Positions 25,685 to 34,709 are shown, numbered from the stretch's first letter. The stretch: 36,028 nt of DNA from Tannerella sp. (GCA_031272155.1 JAISUI010000106.1:1-36028), one strand, 5' to 3'. The notes: a model not told the origin generated them from the letters alone. Made by a program: numbers and translations.

Positions 25685-28147
25685 ATGAAAAGAGTTTTAT
25701 TATCGGGCGCAATGGCGCTCCTATGTTGTTTCGGCTCGAAAGCCGATGATTTGAAACTATGGTACAAACAACCTGCCAAAGAGTGGGTTGAAGCGTTGCC
25801 ACTGGGCAATTCGCGCCTCGGCGTAATGGTTTATGGCGGAACGGCCGATGAGGAATTGCAGTTGAACGAAGAAACCGTCTGGGGCGGTGGACCTCATCGC
25901 AACGACAACCCCAATGCGCTGGCAGCCTTGCCGGAAATCCGCCGGTTAGTATTTGAAGGCAAAGATGAGGCGGCATTCAAAATGATCAAGGACAACATTA
26001 TGAGTCCGCGCAACGGGATGCCTTACCAGACGATTGGCAGTTTGCGGCTGCATTTCGACGGTCACGAAAAGGCGGCCAACTACAGGCGCGAACTGAACAT
26101 CAGTAACGCAGTGGCAACTACCAGCTACGAAGTGGACGGCGTGAATTATACGCGCGAACTGTTCACCTCATTCACGGACAATGTGGTCATCCTGCGTATT
26201 ACGAGCGATCAGGCGGGGAAACTTCACTTTTCAGCCGGTTTCACATCGCCGCTCGACAAGGTGTCTGTCCGCAAAAAGGGGAATATGCTGGTACTGAACG
26301 GAAACGGCAGGGAACATGAAGGCGTGCCGGGCGCTATCCGCATGGAAACGCAACTGGCGGCGCTTACCGAAGGCGGCCGCGTGCAAATCACGGGCGACAA
26401 ACTCGTTGTGGAAGGAGCAACGACGGCTACGCTCTATATCTCGGCAGCTACAAATTTTGTAAACTATCTCAACGTCAGCGGTAATCCATCCAAAAAAGCG
26501 GAATCGTTCCTGAAAGCAGCGATGAAAAAGGCCTATCCGCAGGCGCTGACCGAGCATATTGCATATTACCGTAACCTGTTCGACCGGGTAAAATTGGACT
26601 TGGGAACGTCGGACGCAGCCCAAGAGGAAACACACATCCGGATTCAGCGTTTCAACGATGGTAACGACATTTCGCTGGCGACGCTGATGTTTCAGTTTGG
26701 CAGGTATCTGCTTATTTCCGCGTCCCAACCGGGCGGCCAGCCGGCCAACCTGCAGGGTATCTGGAACCACCAGCTACTGGCGCCCTGGGATGGGAAATAT
26801 ACTATCAATATCAATACGGAAATGAATTACTGGCCGGCGGAAGTAACAAACTTGAGCGAGATGCACGAGCCATTGTTTCAAATGCTCAAAGAATTGTCCG
26901 TCAATGGCCGTGAAACGGCGCGAACCATGTATGGCTGCGACGGTTGGGTGACACACCATAATACGGATTTGTGGCGATGCACCGGTCATGTGGACGGTCC
27001 TTTCTCCGGCATGTGGCCGAATGGCGGCGGATGGCTACTCCAGCACCTCTGGCAGCATTACCTCTTTACCGGCGACGAAGATTTCCTGCGCGAGATTTAT
27101 CCTGTTATGCGGACATGCGCCGATTTCTACTTGGATTTTCTAACCGAAGATCCCGTTTCCAAATACATGATGACCGTTCCGTCCAATTCGCCGGAAAACA
27201 ATCCCAAGTGTCAAAAAACAAGCATTATCGCCGGATGTACGATGGATAACCAGATCGCTTTCGACGTTCTGACGAATACATTGCGGGCAACGGAGATTGT
27301 CCAGCCGGACGAAGCCTATGCTACCAAACTGAAAGCGATGATTCAGCGGTTGGCGCCGATGCAGGTCGGGCAATATGGCCAATTGCAGGAATGGTTTCAT
27401 GACTGGGATGATCCGAAAGATGAGCATCGTCATGTATCTCATTTATATGGACTTTATCCCAGTAATCAGATTTCGCCCTATCTTCACCCTACCCTCTTCC
27501 AGGCGGCCAAAAACTCGCTGCTCTATCGTGGCGACCAGGCTACGGGATGGTCTATCGGATGGAAAATTAACCTGTGGGCGCGTTTATTGGATGGCAACCA
27601 TGCGTACCGTATCATCTGCAACATGCTGAAACTCCTGCCCAACGACAACGAAACAAAAACCTATCCGGACGGGCGGACATATCCGAACATGTTTGATGCG
27701 CACCCTCCGTTCCAGATTGACGGGAATTTCGGTTATGCAGCCGGTATTGCCGAAATGTTGCTGCAAAGCCATGACGGCGCCATCCACTTGCTGCCTGCCC
27801 TGCCCGACGTATGGCGCAAGGGAAGTGTGAGCGGGTTGTGCGCGCGCGGCGGTTTTGAAGTGGCCATTCAGTGGGACGGCGTAGAACTGTCTGAAGCGAC
27901 GATCCTTTCCACTATCGGCGGCAATCTCCGCCTCCGTTCTTACGTGCCGCTGGCCGGCGAAGGATTGAAAGAAGCCAAAGGCGACAATCCGAATCCGCTC
28001 ATGCGGCGTCCGGATATCAAAAAGCCGCTGATCTCACCCAAAATCAAAACGCCGCAACTGCCGATTTTGTACAAAGTCTATGAATACGATATTCCGACTG
28101 AGGCAGGAAAAACCTATACGGTGCACAGAGCGGTTGTGAATTATTGA
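25685..28147 (+). CDS. Glycoside hydrolase family 95 (alpha-L-fucosidase or alpha-L-galactosidase)
   Basis: An 820-residue exported enzyme with a Sec signal (cleavage likely after GSKA). The N-terminal GH95 domain begins [20 protein letters not shown] and contains [15 protein letters not shown]. The (alpha/alpha)6 barrel shows [59 protein letters not shown] and [20 protein letters not shown]. The Asn pair in NINTEMN, the Glu in SPEN and an Asp in FQIDGN are the likely catalytic residues by analogy with characterised members. It should release fucose or galactose from glycans in the periplasm. It stands alone, with its own promoter and no SusCD pair nearby. Confidence 0.92.
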   Translation: MKRVLLSGAMALLCCFGSKADDLKLWYKQPAKEWVEALPLGNSRLGVMVYGGTADEELQLNEETVWGGGPHRNDNPNALAALPEIRRLVFEGKDEAAFKMIKDNIMSPRNGMPYQTIGSLRLHFDGHEKAANYRRELNISNAVATTSYEVDGVNYTRELFTSFTDNVVILRITSDQAGKLHFSAGFTSPLDKVSVRKKGNMLVLNGNGREHEGVPGAIRMETQLAALTEGGRVQITGDKLVVEGATTATLYISAATNFVNYLNVSGNPSKKAESFLKAAMKKAYPQALTEHIAYYRNLFDRVKLDLGTSDAAQEETHIRIQRFNDGNDISLATLMFQFGRYLLISASQPGGQPANLQGIWNHQLLAPWDGKYTININTEMNYWPAEVTNLSEMHEPLFQMLKELSVNGRETARTMYGCDGWVTHHNTDLWRCTGHVDGPFSGMWPNGGGWLLQHLWQHYLFTGDEDFLREIYPVMRTCADFYLDFLTEDPVSKYMMTVPSNSPENNPKCQKTSIIAGCTMDNQIAFDVLTNTLRATEIVQPDEAYATKLKAMIQRLAPMQVGQYGQLQEWFHDWDDPKDEHRHVSHLYGLYPSNQISPYLHPTLFQAAKNSLLYRGDQATGWSIGWKINLWARLLDGNHAYRIICNMLKLLPNDNETKTYPDGRTYPNMFDAHPPFQIDGNFGYAAGIAEMLLQSHDGAIHLLPALPDVWRKGSVSGLCARGGFEVAIQWDGVELSEATILSTIGGNLRLRSYVPLAGEGLKEAKGDNPNPLMRRPDIKKPLISPKIKTPQLPILYKVYEYDIPTEAGKTYTVHRAVVNY

Positions 28148-28168
28148 TACGACACATGAATTAATTAT

Positions 28169-28197
28169 AGGGGCAGACCGTCACTGGTTTTGCCCCT
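28169..28197. terminator. Hairpin between GH95 and the UpxY-like gene
   Basis: A 7-bp stem, AGGGGCA with TGCCCCT, is extended inward by four weaker pairs around a 6-base loop. A T-rich but broken tract follows on the plus strand, and an A/T-rich stretch flanks the other side, so it may terminate both converging genes. Confidence 0.55.
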
Positions 28198-28233
28198 GTA
28201 TTATTTTGGGTGGAATTAAAATATACAGCGATT

Positions 28234-28719
28234 TTATTTTAGCCGGTTAGTCCGCGCCACCTTATCCAGATTGACGCACACGGTACTGCCAAGTTGTTCA
28301 ATATAAAGCATGAGGTATTTTTTCTTCACTTTCCGGATTTTGCCTGAAATGTGTTTGAATGCGCCCGCGAGGATTTCCACTTCTTCACCTTCACAAAGCG
28401 GCAGTTCGACCGCCTGCTCAAGAAACTGGCGGATAGCGTCAATCTCCCGTTGGCGGACTTTGGCCGGCTTGCCGCAATAATAAACGATTCGCACTACTCC
28501 ATAAACCTGTAGCAGGTTCCTTAGCTCCGCTTCTTTGCAAAGAACAAATAAATAGGATGGGAACAGGGGTTTATCAACCATTCTCACGCGATCAGACCAT
28601 ACGGCCGGCGCACGGTGCAACGGCAAGTAACTGTTCTCTATGCCTGTTTCGTCCAATCGTTTTTTGACCCGTTTCTCAGCACGAGGCTTTGTATATAATA
28701 CGTACCAGTTTGCTGCCAT
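28234..28719 (-). CDS. UpxY-type NusG-like transcription antiterminator
   Basis: A 161-residue NusG paralogue. The NGN domain covers about residues 4-105 (WYVLYTKPRAEKRVKKRL, KPLFPSYLFV, VYGVVRIVYYCGKPAKV, IDAIRQFLE). The KOW-type end covers about 110-160 (LCEGEEVEILAGAFKHISGKI). UpxY proteins in Bacteroides are the first gene of capsule operons and let RNA polymerase read through their leaders. Here the gene is instead 8 bases after a GH10-like gene, at the end of an operon, and the next gene downstream converges on it. So either it acts in trans on a remote locus or it is left over from a rearrangement. Confidence 0.88.
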   Translation of the reverse strand: MAANWYVLYTKPRAEKRVKKRLDETGIENSYLPLHRAPAVWSDRVRMVDKPLFPSYLFVLCKEAELRNLLQVYGVVRIVYYCGKPAKVRQREIDAIRQFLEQAVELPLCEGEEVEILAGAFKHISGKIRKVKKKYLMLYIEQLGSTVCVNLDKVARTNRLK

Positions 28720-28727
28720 TCATTTAT

Positions 28728-30212
28728 TTATTTCTCGTAATTAGACAAATAGTAGTACGTTTCATACGAAGGGAGGCTTTCAATCCGGTAGCGGTTGGAC
28801 GCCGTGACGGAAAAAAGATAGCCTCTTTCAGCGATAAAAGTGACGGGCAGATAGAGTTCCGTCGCCCGGATGCCGGTAGCCAGTACGCATTGCGCCATGT
28901 CCGTATCAATCGAATCGGCAAGCGAGTAATAAACCGTATATGTATAATCATTTCGGACGGTATCGCTGTCCCACGAAAGTTTAAGAGCATTGTTTTCACG
29001 CGAAACGCGAATCTCCGACGGCGTTTCAGGCAACGCAAGCGTATCGCTTATCCACGTAAGAGGCGGAAGTTGTGCAGGATATCTGAATAAATTATATTTC
29101 AGCTCATTATACAATCCCTTTTCGTTGCCTACCACAAACCGCGTGCGGAAAAAAGCGCATCCGCTCATACCTTGCCGACGCACATAGCGCACCTGATCCC
29201 TGATTTCCGACAACTGCCAGTTTCCTTCACGGCTATTGAGGCGATAAGCGCCCAGCCCGGCCACCATGTTGCGCCTGTTCGACAGTTCCATCCAGTTATT
29301 TACAAACGGATAAAAATCATTTTGACGGTAATACATCATTGGGACGACCATATCCTGCTTGCCGGCTTGCAGCCAGGCTTTCGGATCCTGATACACATCA
29401 TCATAAGCCGTCCATCCGGCATTAGGGCGTTCGGGAATACGGCTGTATTTGCCCAGCGGCGAACTGCTCAACTGCACCCAAGGTTTTTCCTTTTTTACCC
29501 AGTCGTGGATTTGCGTCACTAAACGGTTGATGTTTTCGCGTCGCCAGTTGGCAATATCCCGCCCGTTGCCATACTGTGCATACGATTGATTATCAGGAAA
29601 CGACCGGGCATCGTCAGGATAACGAATGTAATCAAACTGGATGCCGTCAATATCATATTTACGCACAATCTCCTGAACAATGGAGAGAATATAGTCCGTC
29701 GTGGCAGGCAGGCCGGGATCCAGATACCAGTTGCCTTTATGCTGTACGCACAATTCGGGACGACGTTTGACGACAGAAGCATCCCCCTGTTCTTCAACTA
29801 CTTTATCAGACCCCACCGGAAACACCACAAGAAACGCATGGCACTCCATGCCTCGTTTGTGACACTCGTCAATAACGAATGTCAATGGATCATAGCCGGG
29901 CAACGCGCCATATTGGCCGGAAAAAATCTTCGATACCGGTTCGATTTCGGAATGATAAATAACATCGCCCCGCATCCGCGCCTGTACAAAGACAGTATTG
30001 AAATTTGCTTCCTCCAGACGGTCAAGCATATCACAAAGATCTTGCTTCTGACGGTTGCGCTCGGTTTCGTTGGTTGCAGGATGGGCAGGCCAGTCAAGCC
30101 CGTAGATCGTAGTCAGCCATACCGCCCTGATTTCCTGTTTCGGATAATCTGGATTCGCAGCAAAAAGACCCGCAAACAGCAACCATAAAAATGCTGTGTA
30201 ATAAACTTTCAT
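28728..30212 (-). CDS. GH10-like (GHL10/DUF187) glycosyl hydrolase with FN3-like C-terminus
   Basis: A 494-residue exported protein with a Sec signal (LFAGLFAA). The GHL10 barrel (about 25-370) shows QEIRAVWLTTIYGLDWP, NFNTVFVQARMRGDVIYHS, CHKRGMECHAFLVVFP, YDIDGIQFDYIRYPDD and WVQLSSSPLGKYS. Residues about 395-490 form an FN3-like domain (IRVSRENNALKLSWDSD). Family members are linked to peptidoglycan or polysaccharide turnover, and the substrate here is unknown. It is 4 bases after the glycerophosphodiesterase gene and 8 before the UpxY-like gene. Confidence 0.88.
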   Translation of the reverse strand: MKVYYTAFLWLLFAGLFAANPDYPKQEIRAVWLTTIYGLDWPAHPATNETERNRQKQDLCDMLDRLEEANFNTVFVQARMRGDVIYHSEIEPVSKIFSGQYGALPGYDPLTFVIDECHKRGMECHAFLVVFPVGSDKVVEEQGDASVVKRRPELCVQHKGNWYLDPGLPATTDYILSIVQEIVRKYDIDGIQFDYIRYPDDARSFPDNQSYAQYGNGRDIANWRRENINRLVTQIHDWVKKEKPWVQLSSSPLGKYSRIPERPNAGWTAYDDVYQDPKAWLQAGKQDMVVPMMYYRQNDFYPFVNNWMELSNRRNMVAGLGAYRLNSREGNWQLSEIRDQVRYVRRQGMSGCAFFRTRFVVGNEKGLYNELKYNLFRYPAQLPPLTWISDTLALPETPSEIRVSRENNALKLSWDSDTVRNDYTYTVYYSLADSIDTDMAQCVLATGIRATELYLPVTFIAERGYLFSVTASNRYRIESLPSYETYYYLSNYEK

Positions 30213-30216
30213 GTTT

Positions 30217-30993
30217 TTACTTGTCCGATGAAGATATGAATTTCAATGCCTCGTCAGGGATATCGGTAGTAATAAAATCGGCGCCCTGCTCCGTCATCGC
30301 GCGGATCACGGTCGTGTCATTGACCGTCCATACATTCACGCCCAATCCCAGCCGCTTGGCTTCCCTGAACCATTGCGGATTCTTACGCATCACATCAAAA
30401 TGATAATCCAACCCGGCAAATCCCAGGGTTTTCAGTTCTTCGGGCGACAAATTGCCGCTCAGGTAATACACTTCAGCGTCGGGCGACAGGCGGATGAGTT
30501 CCTTGCCTGCTTCGAGGTCGAAGGTGATGTAGTCCGTCCGGTGTTGCAGTTTCTTTTCCCTCACCAAATCAACGGAAGCGCGGGCGGCCTCACGGCTGCG
30601 TTCCGGCGTCGCATGTGGTTTAAGTTCAAATATCAGGCGGATATGTTCCGTTCGTTTTGCCGCTTCAAGATATTCGCGCAAGGTCGGAATTTTCTCGCCG
30701 TTGGACAGTACGCTGTCCATAATCGCAGCATAGGGTGACTGCTGGATAGAAACACCCTTTATGTCTCCATCATGATGAACAACCAACACGCCATCAGCCG
30801 TTTGGTGAACGTCAAATTCGGCGCCATACACGCCAAGCCGCTCCGCATTTTCCAGCGCCATCACCGAGTTTTGAGCCGCTCCCCGCGACTGCCAGTAACC
30901 CCGGTGAGCAATTACCTGCGCCCTGCCCTGCGACACTGCCGAAAAGGCAATGCAGACGCCCGCAAGAATCAAAAAACATCTTTTTATTTTCAT
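30217..30993 (-). CDS. Exported glycerophosphodiester phosphodiesterase
   Basis: A 258-residue GDPD-family enzyme with a Sec signal ending near SQGRA. Active-site motifs are VIAHRGY (His30, Arg31), GAEFDVHQT (Glu59, Asp61) and VVHHDGD (His73 or His74). The C-terminus, GVNVWTVNDTTVIRAM, is typical. It hydrolyses glycerophosphodiesters to glycerol-3-phosphate and an alcohol, in the periplasm. It is the first gene of an operon with the GH10-like and UpxY-like genes. Confidence 0.92.
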   Translation of the reverse strand: MKIKRCFLILAGVCIAFSAVSQGRAQVIAHRGYWQSRGAAQNSVMALENAERLGVYGAEFDVHQTADGVLVVHHDGDIKGVSIQQSPYAAIMDSVLSNGEKIPTLREYLEAAKRTEHIRLIFELKPHATPERSREAARASVDLVREKKLQHRTDYITFDLEAGKELIRLSPDAEVYYLSGNLSPEELKTLGFAGLDYHFDVMRKNPQWFREAKRLGLGVNVWTVNDTTVIRAMTEQGADFITTDIPDEALKFISSSDK

Positions 30994-31042
30994 ATTTTCC
31001 TAACTATATTACTCTATGAGTGAACAAATCTCTTACGGGATG

Positions 31043-31074
31043 CAAAGGTAGTAAAAATATTTTATCCGGCAACA
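31043..31074 (-). promoter_or_regulatory. Promoter of the GDPD operon
   Basis: On the minus strand, TACCTTTG (plus strand CAAAGGTA, 31043-31050) is preceded by GTTG (31071-31074) with a 20-base spacer. The ATG is 50 bases downstream of the -7 box. Confidence 0.65.
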
Positions 31075-31204
31075 TGCAGGGTTTGAATATCTTTAAAGAT
31101 TCTGTTTTATAAAATACTTCCTGTTTTTATATTATTAGCAGAGAACCGAAGAAAAAATTACGGGAAATTGTTGTTTGGCAACTCAAAGTATATAAAAAAG
31201 TCCG

Positions 31205-31212
31205 TATATTTG
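31205..31212 (+). promoter_or_regulatory. -7 box upstream of the repeat array
   Basis: TATATTTG is an exact match and lies 27 bases before ATG 31239. A TTTG at 31174-31177 is 27 bases upstream, longer than the usual spacer, so the promoter is plausible but not strong. Confidence 0.45.
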
Positions 31213-31238
31213 CTGCCGTATTATTTAATTTCGCATAT

Positions 31239-31379
31239 ATGTACAGACGAATTAACATAACAACCGGAGTCGGAGGCGCAGGATACCGCCTCACTGCGCC
31301 GGGTTATCAATCGCACGACATCAGGCTATTAATGACATGGGGTTATGTTATCAATCACCCGACACCGAGTTATCAATGA
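31239..31379 (+). CDS. Micro-ORF of 46 codons running into the repeat array
   Basis: ATG 31239 to TGA 31377-31379. The peptide starts MYRRINITTGVGGAGYRL and ends with residues encoded by the first repeat units (PGYQ, PSYQ). I recognise no family. It may be a leader peptide, a decayed gene start, or chance; only its position behind a -7 box supports it. Confidence 0.3.
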   Translation: MYRRINITTGVGGAGYRLTAPGYQSHDIRLLMTWGYVINHPTPSYQ

Positions 31380-31478
31380 CCCGACACCGGGTTATCAATA
31401 ACCCGACACCGGGTTATCAATGACCCGACACTGGGTTATCAATGACCCGATGGCATGTTATCAATCACATAACGGATA
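31303..31478. repeat. 22-bp tandem repeat array, eight units
   Basis: Units start at 31303, 31325, 31347, 31369, 31391, 31413, 31435 and 31457, an exact 22-base step. The core is GTTATCAATnACCCGACAC; the four central units are nearly identical and the outer ones degenerate. With the preceding GG each core forms an inverted repeat GGGTTAT-CA-ATnACCC, perfect in the unit at 31389-31404. There are no unique spacers, so it is not a CRISPR array. Confidence 0.9.
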
Positions 31479-31502
31479 TTCATTATTAAAATAATAAACA
31501 GA

Positions 31503-31580
31503 ATGAGAACAAAGACTTTACTCAAATCACTGCTCCTCGCCGCAGCAATTGCTGTGGCAGGCATCGGCGCGACACGGTAA
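31503..31580 (+). pseudogene. Signal-peptide-only ORF (25 residues), likely gene remnant
   Basis: ATG 31503 to TAA 31578-31580. The peptide, MRTKTLLKSLLLAAAIAVAG followed by IGATR, is a near-ideal Sec signal peptide that stops just where a mature protein should begin. The other two frames continue 10-19 codons with plausible residues. This looks like a secreted-protein gene truncated by mutation; a functional short peptide is possible but less likely. Confidence 0.5.
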
Positions 31581-31625
31581 GCAAAGTAACCGTATTCCCG
31601 TGATTAGACCCCACGCGATACACGT

Positions 31626-31660
31626 ATGACGGCGTTGCCAAAGTTTGGCAACGCCGTCAT
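31626..31660 (+). terminator. Strong 17-bp hairpin, probable terminator
   Basis: Bases 31626-31642 pair perfectly with 31644-31660 around a single central G (in practice a 3-5-base loop). The GC-rich core is followed by TGTTTTCTTT on the plus strand. It lies 46 bases after the signal-peptide ORF and would end a transcript starting near 31220. Confidence 0.65.
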
Positions 31661-31684
31661 TGTTTTCTTTCGTGTCAGGAAAGT

Positions 31685-31704
31685 GCAGCACGGCGCCGTG
31701 CTGC
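31685..31704. repeat. Perfect 20-bp palindrome
   Basis: GCAGCACGGC is followed at once by its reverse complement. With no loop it is poor as an RNA hairpin but could be a binding site for a dimeric protein or an old recombination end. Confidence 0.7.
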
Positions 31705-31820
31705 CATCGTTTCAGGGGCAGTCGTTTCATGCCTCTGCTGTAATAAAGGGGGATGTGGCCGCCGATAAAAATTTTAAATAAAAAATCATGAACAGTAGCG
31801 ACCACACAAGGAATCCCCCG

Positions 31821-34676
31821 TTATAATAATTTCACCGGCCCTAAAATGCCGACCGGCGTCCAGCCGCCGCCGCGCACCCAGTGGTGGCCGCTGTTCGCCG
31901 GGTCGGCAAGGATGTAATTGCCTACAATAGTTCTGACCTTAATGGTCAGCGTCTTATTGCTTGCATCGCCAAGGAAAGCGTACAAATGGCGTCCATACCA
32001 GCGATTTCCCATGTCCATGCCATCTACGGAAACTTCCGATACGCCATCTACCTTGCCCAAATCGAGCCAGGTATAATCCGAGATATTGCCCAGTTTCTTT
32101 TCGTAAACGATCGTACCGGCAAAGGAACGGAGTTTCTCGTCGCGCGAAATATCAAACGGCTCGTCAATTTCTATGGTGCGGGTTGTGCCGTTAAGGTGTT
32201 CGAGGCGCATAGTCCAGCCTTTCAGGACAAGTGCATTTTCCTTTTCGGGCTTCGACTGCGCAAGTCCTATCAGCGGGCGCATGGGCTGCTGGTCGAAAAC
32301 GATGATGCGCGAAGTGGCGGGCGGCAGGTCCACCGGCAGGGTCTTTTCCGCCGGAAGCGGTTTGCGATGGCCGGTTTCTGCATCCCACAGCTGCGGATTG
32401 CCTTTCGATTCGGGAAACGTCAGGTTGAGTTTGTAGCGCTCCGTCTGGCTTGAGTTAGCGATAAAGAATATGTCTTTGCCTGCCGCACAGTGGCGTATCT
32501 GGCTTACCGCCCCGGTCGGCCGGTCAATTTCCATATAGGGCTTGATTCCGCACTGTTTCTGCACACCGGCAAACCAACCGAGCAGGTCGTCTTTAGGCGC
32601 TTCGACTGTGAATATCCGTTGCGGGAAGGATTTTTTGATGCTTGCCATTGCATCGGCAACCGCCTTGTCATTCTTTTGATGATTGACTAATCCGGGAGAT
32701 TTGTATGGCTCTTTAGCTACGAATATCAATTTGCCGCCTGCCGATACGAATTTCACCAGGGCCTTTGCGGTGGCCGGCTGCAGGGTTTCTACTTCCAGCA
32801 GCAGCAAGGTGTTGTATTTGCGATTGCCGTATTTCAGATATCCGCCCTCGGCTTTACTTTTTTGAATGATGCTTTCGCAGGTGTAGTCGCAAGCGTTACC
32901 GTTTTTGTGGATAGCTTCCCAAACCTTGTACTGATAGGGTGGATAGAGCAGGTGTGGGAACGGATCGCGTTGTGGTCCGTGGACAGTCCACATATCGGCG
33001 AGCGGGTGCAATACTGCAATATCGGCAAAGGCTTCGGTTTCCTGCAGGAGAGAAGACAGGCGGGCTTTGTAGGCCGACCACTGTTTGAAATATGGCCACC
33101 ACGGATTCCGCTCGTTGAAGAACGTGCCGTAGCGAATCCAGCCGGGGAACGGGACTTCCAGCGGAGTATAGTTGAACCCGTGAAGGATGGAGTGATTCAC
33201 GCCAGAGAGATTGCTCATGTCGCCGCATATTTTCACCTGTTCGAGGGTTGTTCGGAAAACATAGGTCGTATTGGTGATTTCTTCGCAGCTGACAATCTTC
33301 TTCCCTGACAAATGAACGGCAGATGCCACAAATTTATTGACATTCGTAGCCGGATTGTTGTTCACGAAATCTATATAAGTCGAATTGTCCTGCTTGTTGG
33401 TATGCCCCCAAATCCACGTTTCACATTCAGGGATATCTATCGGCAGCGATGCTTCGAGAGGATGGAACTCGTTGCCGTAAGCCTGCATACGCGATTTGAA
33501 ACCATGCTGGTTGCACCATTTAGTGTAGGTAATCAGGAAACGGTCGGTTATGATGCTCATACAGGTTGTATAGAAATCGTAACGTGCGCGGTCAACGGCT
33601 TCCTTGGCTTCGCCGGTCAGTTGAGTAATCTCGCCACCTTCCACTTTCGCTCCCATTCCCCCTACCTTGAAGAGGATGAACGGCAGATAAGGCTTGATGT
33701 CATAGCCGCGGCGACGCTTAAATTCTTCGAGATAATCCGGACACCAGTTCGCGCCTTCGAGTTCCATGCTGTCACAAAACATCGCACGAAAACCCTTCAA
33801 ACCCTGCAGTTGCGGGAAGAGCGTGTCCGACATCCGATTGAGGAATTTCTCGGTCGCTTCCTTGTTATAGTGGTTGAGCACAGGCCCTGCCGCTCCCGGC
33901 GCTCCATTGATAACAGCCTGAAATCCCGTACATTTCACTAACGCATAGAGTATATGTTCGCCTTGCGGAGCTTCTATTTCGAGGGTATCTTTCTTCGCAT
34001 CGAAAGGCAGCCAGGTCGGTTGCTTGAATTTATCCATCGAAACCGGCGCAATAGCTATTGCATACAGTTCATTGTCAGCGCCTTTATAGGCATTGACATG
34101 CGGCTTGGCATCGTTCAGGATATCCTCTACTTTGAGGGTGATTTTGCCCGGCCCTGATATTTTTTTGCTTGTCAGCGTAAGCAGTTGCGAACGGTCGTCG
34201 CCCGTGAGCACTTCTGCGCCGAATGGCCATCCCGAACCGACGATAATATCGCAAATAATACCGCGCTCTTCAGCGCCTTTGAGGGCTACTTTCACCATTT
34301 CAATCCATTCGGGCGAAAGCCACTGCATGGAAGGGATTGTCAGGTCGTCGCCACCGGGGAAAGCGATTGGATTAATTTCCACTCCTCCGATGCCGGCATC
34401 TTTCATCACGTCGAGTTCGCGCAGGATTTCTTTTGCCGACAACTTGTCGCCGTTCCACCACCAGCGAACGAATGGTTTGGCCGTAGCAGGCGGGGTACGG
34501 AAAAGTTCAAACAACGCATCATCACCGCTGGCCGTTGTCGGTATAACCTGATTACGATTAGTAACAGCCGCTTTCATCGGCATCATATTCATTGCCGGAA
34601 TACCTGCAGCGAGCAACATTCCCGATTTAATAAACTTCCTTCGGGAGGAGGAAAAAGATTTTTCTGAAGCATTCAT
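31821..34676 (-). CDS. GH106-like (alpha-L-rhamnosidase type) hydrolase with Tat signal
   Basis: A 951-residue enzyme. ATG 34676 is chosen over a start at 34739 because it gives a proper Tat signal: SRRKFIK at 11-17 followed by MLLAAGIPAMNMMP. The family start PFVRWWWNGDKLS and ELDVMKDAGIGGVEINP match the GH106-type barrel; GSGWPFGAEVLT, FCDSMELEGANW and a late beta-sandwich (TWLDLGKVDGVSEVSVDG) with GGGWTPVGILGPVKL follow. Members remove alpha-L-rhamnose from pectin-like glycans. Rhamnosidase activity is inferred. Tat export fits the tatA-tatC genes at 4783-5832. Its promoter is at 34710-34740. Confidence 0.85.
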   Translation of the reverse strand: MNASEKSFSSSRRKFIKSGMLLAAGIPAMNMMPMKAAVTNRNQVIPTTASGDDALFELFRTPPATAKPFVRWWWNGDKLSAKEILRELDVMKDAGIGGVEINPIAFPGGDDLTIPSMQWLSPEWIEMVKVALKGAEERGIICDIIVGSGWPFGAEVLTGDDRSQLLTLTSKKISGPGKITLKVEDILNDAKPHVNAYKGADNELYAIAIAPVSMDKFKQPTWLPFDAKKDTLEIEAPQGEHILYALVKCTGFQAVINGAPGAAGPVLNHYNKEATEKFLNRMSDTLFPQLQGLKGFRAMFCDSMELEGANWCPDYLEEFKRRRGYDIKPYLPFILFKVGGMGAKVEGGEITQLTGEAKEAVDRARYDFYTTCMSIITDRFLITYTKWCNQHGFKSRMQAYGNEFHPLEASLPIDIPECETWIWGHTNKQDNSTYIDFVNNNPATNVNKFVASAVHLSGKKIVSCEEITNTTYVFRTTLEQVKICGDMSNLSGVNHSILHGFNYTPLEVPFPGWIRYGTFFNERNPWWPYFKQWSAYKARLSSLLQETEAFADIAVLHPLADMWTVHGPQRDPFPHLLYPPYQYKVWEAIHKNGNACDYTCESIIQKSKAEGGYLKYGNRKYNTLLLLEVETLQPATAKALVKFVSAGGKLIFVAKEPYKSPGLVNHQKNDKAVADAMASIKKSFPQRIFTVEAPKDDLLGWFAGVQKQCGIKPYMEIDRPTGAVSQIRHCAAGKDIFFIANSSQTERYKLNLTFPESKGNPQLWDAETGHRKPLPAEKTLPVDLPPATSRIIVFDQQPMRPLIGLAQSKPEKENALVLKGWTMRLEHLNGTTRTIEIDEPFDISRDEKLRSFAGTIVYEKKLGNISDYTWLDLGKVDGVSEVSVDGMDMGNRWYGRHLYAFLGDASNKTLTIKVRTIVGNYILADPANSGHHWVRGGGWTPVGILGPVKLL

Positions 34677-34709
34677 ATTCTTCGTATATATTTTATTAAT
34701 TATTTTCCG

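Larger units (their letters stand above)
30994..31820. other. Long intergenic region with repeats and hairpins
   Basis: This 827-base gap holds no conventional gene. It contains the GDPD promoter (31043-31074), a plus-strand -7 box (31205), a 46-codon ORF, a 22-bp tandem array, a 25-codon signal-peptide-like ORF, a 17-bp hairpin and a 20-bp perfect palindrome, each listed separately. From about 31705 to 31820 I see nothing definite. Confidence 0.8.

Noticed and set aside
29586..30188. Plus-strand reading frame of 200 codons
   Set aside because: It is antisense to the GH10-like gene, which has a complete signal peptide and barrel motifs.
31303..31478. CRISPR array
   Set aside because: The units abut directly with no unique spacers, vary in sequence, and no cas gene is in the window.
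31527..31805. Minus-strand 92-codon reading frame in the intergenic gap
   Set aside because: It crosses the 17-bp hairpin and the 20-bp palindrome and has no family resemblance, so it is probably chance.
33312..33941. Plus-strand reading frame of 209 codons
   Set aside because: It is antisense to the GH106-like gene; the composition is that of a shadow frame and no domain is visible.
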